From NCBI GenBank assembly GCA_030616125.1, contig JAUWXZ010000029.1, positions 1 through 7,185 of the forward strand: DNA of 7,185 bases, read 5' to 3'. The notes beneath the pieces are model-generated. The model saw only the letters and a list, made by a program, of their open reading frames with translations. It had not been told where the DNA came from and ran no database searches. Numbering within the stretch: the stretch's first letter is position 1; the number at the start of each line of letters is the position of its first letter. The translations under genes were made by a program, and so were the position numbers. Origin of the DNA: Candidatus Aenigmatarchaeota archaeon (GTDB lineage: Archaea; Aenigmatarchaeota; Aenigmatarchaeia; CG10238-14; SCSR01). Shown here one piece after another: positions 5,165-7,185 of the stretch.

Positions 5165-6736
5165 CTATAAAGGTTTTGACACATAAGTTCCATTTTTAAA
5201 ATATCCAAATTTCGCATAGTATTGTTTAATTCCAGTTCCGCTAATTATTACCATCTTATTTTTATCAGACTCTTCTTTTGTAATTCTTTCCGCTTCTTCC
5301 AACAGTTTCCTGCCAAAACCCTTATGCTGGAATGCTTCTTCCTTAAATTGCCCAACTGGCACCAGAGGACCATAAACATGTAATTCTCTGATTAAACCTG
5401 ACTTGTTTGTAATTTCTGGTCTGAATGGCCTGGAAGGAATTCTCAACCTTAAAAATGCGATTAGGATATCGTTTTTAACGTCTTCAAAACTTAGAAAAAT
5501 TTCTTTTCCTTCAGAAGCTTCATAATCTAGCCTTAAAAATTTTACATGATCCCAATCAATTTTAATTCCTTTTTTAAATTTATGACCAACTTCTCTGTAT
5601 CTGATTTCTTGAATCTTAATTCCTAACTTTTCTGCTCTTTTTTCAACAAATTCTCTTAAGTTCGTAAATTTAACTCCAGCCACTATTTCTTGGCTTGCTA
5701 TAGTTCTTTCTAATCTAACTATTCTGCAGTATTTTGGTATAAATTTCATTGCTTGAGTAAGTAATTCTATTGTTTGCTTAGTTGATGGGGATTCATATTT
5801 TCCTTTTCTCCACATTTCATAAAGTTCAGTTCCTTTTATCACAAGAGTTGGATATATTTTTAGAGAATCTGGCTTAAAATTAGGATCTTCAAACAAAATT
5901 TTAAATTGTTCCAAATCTCTTTTAAAGTCTACTCCAGGCAAAGAAGGCATTACATGATAAGTTACCTTAAAGCAAGAATCTTTTGCTAGTCTTGTTGCCT
6001 CAATCACATCTTGTAGAGTATGAATCCTATTTACTTTTTCCAAAATTTCTGGATAAACTGATTGAACGCCAATTTCAACTCTTGTTGTTCCTAGTTTTAG
6101 CATTTGGTTTATGTGTTCTTGCCTGCAAAAATCTGGTCTTGTTTCTATTGTTAAGCCCGAACATCTAATTTTTGTTGTTTCGTTTATTTTTTGTGCATCT
6201 TCGAGTGATTTAGAATCACAACCATTTAGAGAATCAAAAACTCTTTTAACAAATTCTTCTTGGTATTCTTTCTCCAAAGCTAAAAAAGTCCCTCCAATTA
6301 TTATTAGTTCTACTTTGTCAGCAGCATGGCCCATTATAGTGTAATGAAATAGCCTGTTTTGGACTTGTAGAAAAGGATCATAATTGTTTCTAATTGCCCT
6401 TTGAATCGCTGGTTCTAGGCCTGTATAACTTTGGGGAGCGTTTTCTCCTCTAGGACAATAGATACATTTACCTGGACAATTAGCTGGTTTTGGAACTATG
6501 GTTATGACTGTAACCCCAGAAATTGTTCGAGTTGGTTTTGTAAGCAAAATTTGGGAAAATTTTAGCCTTTCTTCTTCACCTGCAAACTTAAGAATTTGAA
6601 TATTGGTTGGTAAATCAACTAATTTAAATTGTTTAGAGAGTTTTTTTCTTACTTTGTCTAAATCTTTTGGGTTTTTAACTAAACCTTCTCTAACTTGAGT
6701 TAAAATTTTTTTGCAAACTATTTCAAATGCTTCCAT
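5165..6736 (-). CDS. elp3: Elp3, radical-SAM/GNAT tRNA wobble-uridine modification enzyme
   Basis: 523 residues from the preferred ATG (6734-6736), a usual archaeal length. Residues 1-75 are a basic N-terminal part expected to bind tRNA. The radical-SAM core follows: iron-sulphur cysteines in NCPGKCIYCPRG (C87, C91, C94), then PQSYTGLEPA, DPFLQ, the Elp3 signature KVELIIIGGTF, LTIETRPDFC and TRVEIGVQSV. The C-terminal acetyltransferase domain (about 385-523) has the acetyl-CoA loop QHKGFGRKLL (470-479) and YYAKFGY near the end. Elp3 makes carboxymethyl-type groups at U34 of certain tRNAs from acetyl-CoA and SAM; archaea use Elp3 without the other Elongator subunits. The TTG three bases earlier is rejected because the ATG forms a TGATG overlap with the preceding gene. 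The first cysteine gap is CX3C, one residue shorter than I expect for archaeal Elp3, and PRG replaces the common PGG. Confidence 0.97.
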   Translation of the reverse strand: MEAFEIVCKKILTQVREGLVKNPKDLDKVRKKLSKQFKLVDLPTNIQILKFAGEEERLKFSQILLTKPTRTISGVTVITIVPKPANCPGKCIYCPRGENAPQSYTGLEPAIQRAIRNNYDPFLQVQNRLFHYTIMGHAADKVELIIIGGTFLALEKEYQEEFVKRVFDSLNGCDSKSLEDAQKINETTKIRCSGLTIETRPDFCRQEHINQMLKLGTTRVEIGVQSVYPEILEKVNRIHTLQDVIEATRLAKDSCFKVTYHVMPSLPGVDFKRDLEQFKILFEDPNFKPDSLKIYPTLVIKGTELYEMWRKGKYESPSTKQTIELLTQAMKFIPKYCRIVRLERTIASQEIVAGVKFTNLREFVEKRAEKLGIKIQEIRYREVGHKFKKGIKIDWDHVKFLRLDYEASEGKEIFLSFEDVKNDILIAFLRLRIPSRPFRPEITNKSGLIRELHVYGPLVPVGQFKEEAFQHKGFGRKLLEEAERITKEESDKNKMVIISGTGIKQYYAKFGYFKNGTYVSKPL

Positions 6737-7098
6737 CAAAACTTAATTAGATGGAATGTGTATTTAGTTCTTTTCTCTTTTAACATTTTTTCTAGCTTTT
6801 TTTTATTTTCCTTATAAACTTCATATCCCTCAGGACTGATATTATAAAAAGGTGGGTATTTCTTGAATTTTTTTTCAACCAAACTTTTTTTCCAAAGTAC
6901 TTCAACGTTAGGAAAAATATAAGGTATTGCCCCCCTATGCTTTCCATATTTGAGATAAATTGTACCTTGCAAAGTATTTTCTAAATCTACCAAGCTAAAT
7001 GTTTTGCTAGGGCTCTTTGCAAGATAGATAAATGCCTCTAATCTAGTTGGATGAGCATCGGCAAAAAGCCTGTCGATTAATTCAGAGTCATTGTTCAT
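6736..7098 (-). CDS. Winged-helix-like protein, first gene of the elp3-cca run
   Basis: 120 residues, of no family I can name. The arrangement suggests a winged helix-turn-helix: a first helix LIDRLFADAHPTRLEAFIYL (8-27), a possible second helix SLVDLENTL (35-43), a basic loop with YLKYGKHRG (48-56), a third helix FPNVEVLWKKSLVEKK (62-77), a two-strand wing ending YNISPEGYEVYKEN (85-98), and a Lys-rich tail. The NISPEG turn recalls the L-T-x-E-G wing of ArsR/PadR-type regulators. It could be a transcription factor acting on its own operon or an RNA-binding accessory protein of Elp3. The ATG at 7096-7098 has no Shine-Dalgarno site. Its TGA shares a base with the elp3 ATG, so translation is probably coupled. 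The gene itself is secure; the DNA-binding role is inference. Confidence 0.75.
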   Translation of the reverse strand: MNNDSELIDRLFADAHPTRLEAFIYLAKSPSKTFSLVDLENTLQGTIYLKYGKHRGAIPYIFPNVEVLWKKSLVEKKFKKYPPFYNISPEGYEVYKENKKKLEKMLKEKRTKYTFHLIKF

Positions 7099-7185
7099 AA
7101 AAATTCTATTCTTAAAGATTGTTTTTATTCTTTTCTGTTGTTACTATCATATAGTGAAGAATAGAAATCTTTAAATACCCAATAA
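7099..7185. promoter_or_regulatory. Upstream region of the elp3-cca run, with a TTTAAATA box near the edge
   Basis: This AT-rich 87-base stretch holds no gene. TTTAAATA at 7170-7177 is the same octamer found before rpoF. Read on the plus strand it would start transcription just beyond the window, suggesting a divergent gene to the right. Read on the minus strand it would leave a leader of about 50 bases for the 7098 gene. A weaker A/T-rich box on the minus strand (about 7122-7134) is at leaderless distance from that ATG. I cannot decide between them. Confidence 0.35.

Noticed and set aside
5983..6344. Two overlapping plus-strand open frames inside elp3
   Set aside because: Antisense to the conserved radical-SAM core of Elp3.
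6737..6739. TTG start for elp3
   Set aside because: The ATG at 6734-6736 adjoins it and forms a one-base TGATG overlap, the same design as the cca/zinc-ribbon junction.

Overview
This window looks like a piece of an AT-rich archaeal chromosome. Archaeal markers are RNA polymerase subunit F, a DUF655 protein, aEF-1 beta with its small Zn-ribbon partner, an archaeal-type (class I) CCA-adding enzyme, an archaeal Elp3, TTTAAA/TTTAAATA TATA-like boxes, short or absent leaders, and GTGAT-type Shine-Dalgarno sites three bases before the start codon. The Lys-rich, AGA-rich coding style and compact genes suggest a DPANN-type or other small-genome archaeon. That placement is inference; no rRNA is present.

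Layout, left to right. (1) 1-452, plus: the 3' part of a SET-domain protein with a post-SET cysteine cluster. (2) 535-1430, plus: rpoF followed by a DUF655 helix-hairpin-helix protein. (3) 1425-1845, minus: a 53-residue four-CxxC Zn-ribbon gene followed by aEF-1 beta, whose end overlaps the end of the DUF655 gene. (4) 1899-1972, plus: tRNA-Arg(GCG) without an encoded CCA. (5) 2031-2939, minus: RNase Z, divergent from (6) 3002-3337, plus: a hypothetical protein. The two share one palindromic TTTAAA box. (7) 3390-7098, minus: a four-gene run in the order winged-helix-like protein, elp3, cca, small CxxC/CxC zinc-ribbon-like protein. It is joined by two one-base TGATG overlaps and one 21-base gap.

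The theme is transcription and translation, especially tRNA maturation. RNase Z cuts the tRNA 3' trailer, the CCA enzyme adds the CCA that the tRNA gene here does not encode, and Elp3 modifies wobble uridine of certain tRNAs. Two small uncharacterised genes are attached to the elp3-cca run; the last one has clearly higher G+C and CGT-rich arginine codons. I found no CRISPR array, insertion sequence, phage module or canonical defence system. The most interesting leads are the SET methyltransferase beside rpoF and the two unknown genes bracketing elp3-cca.
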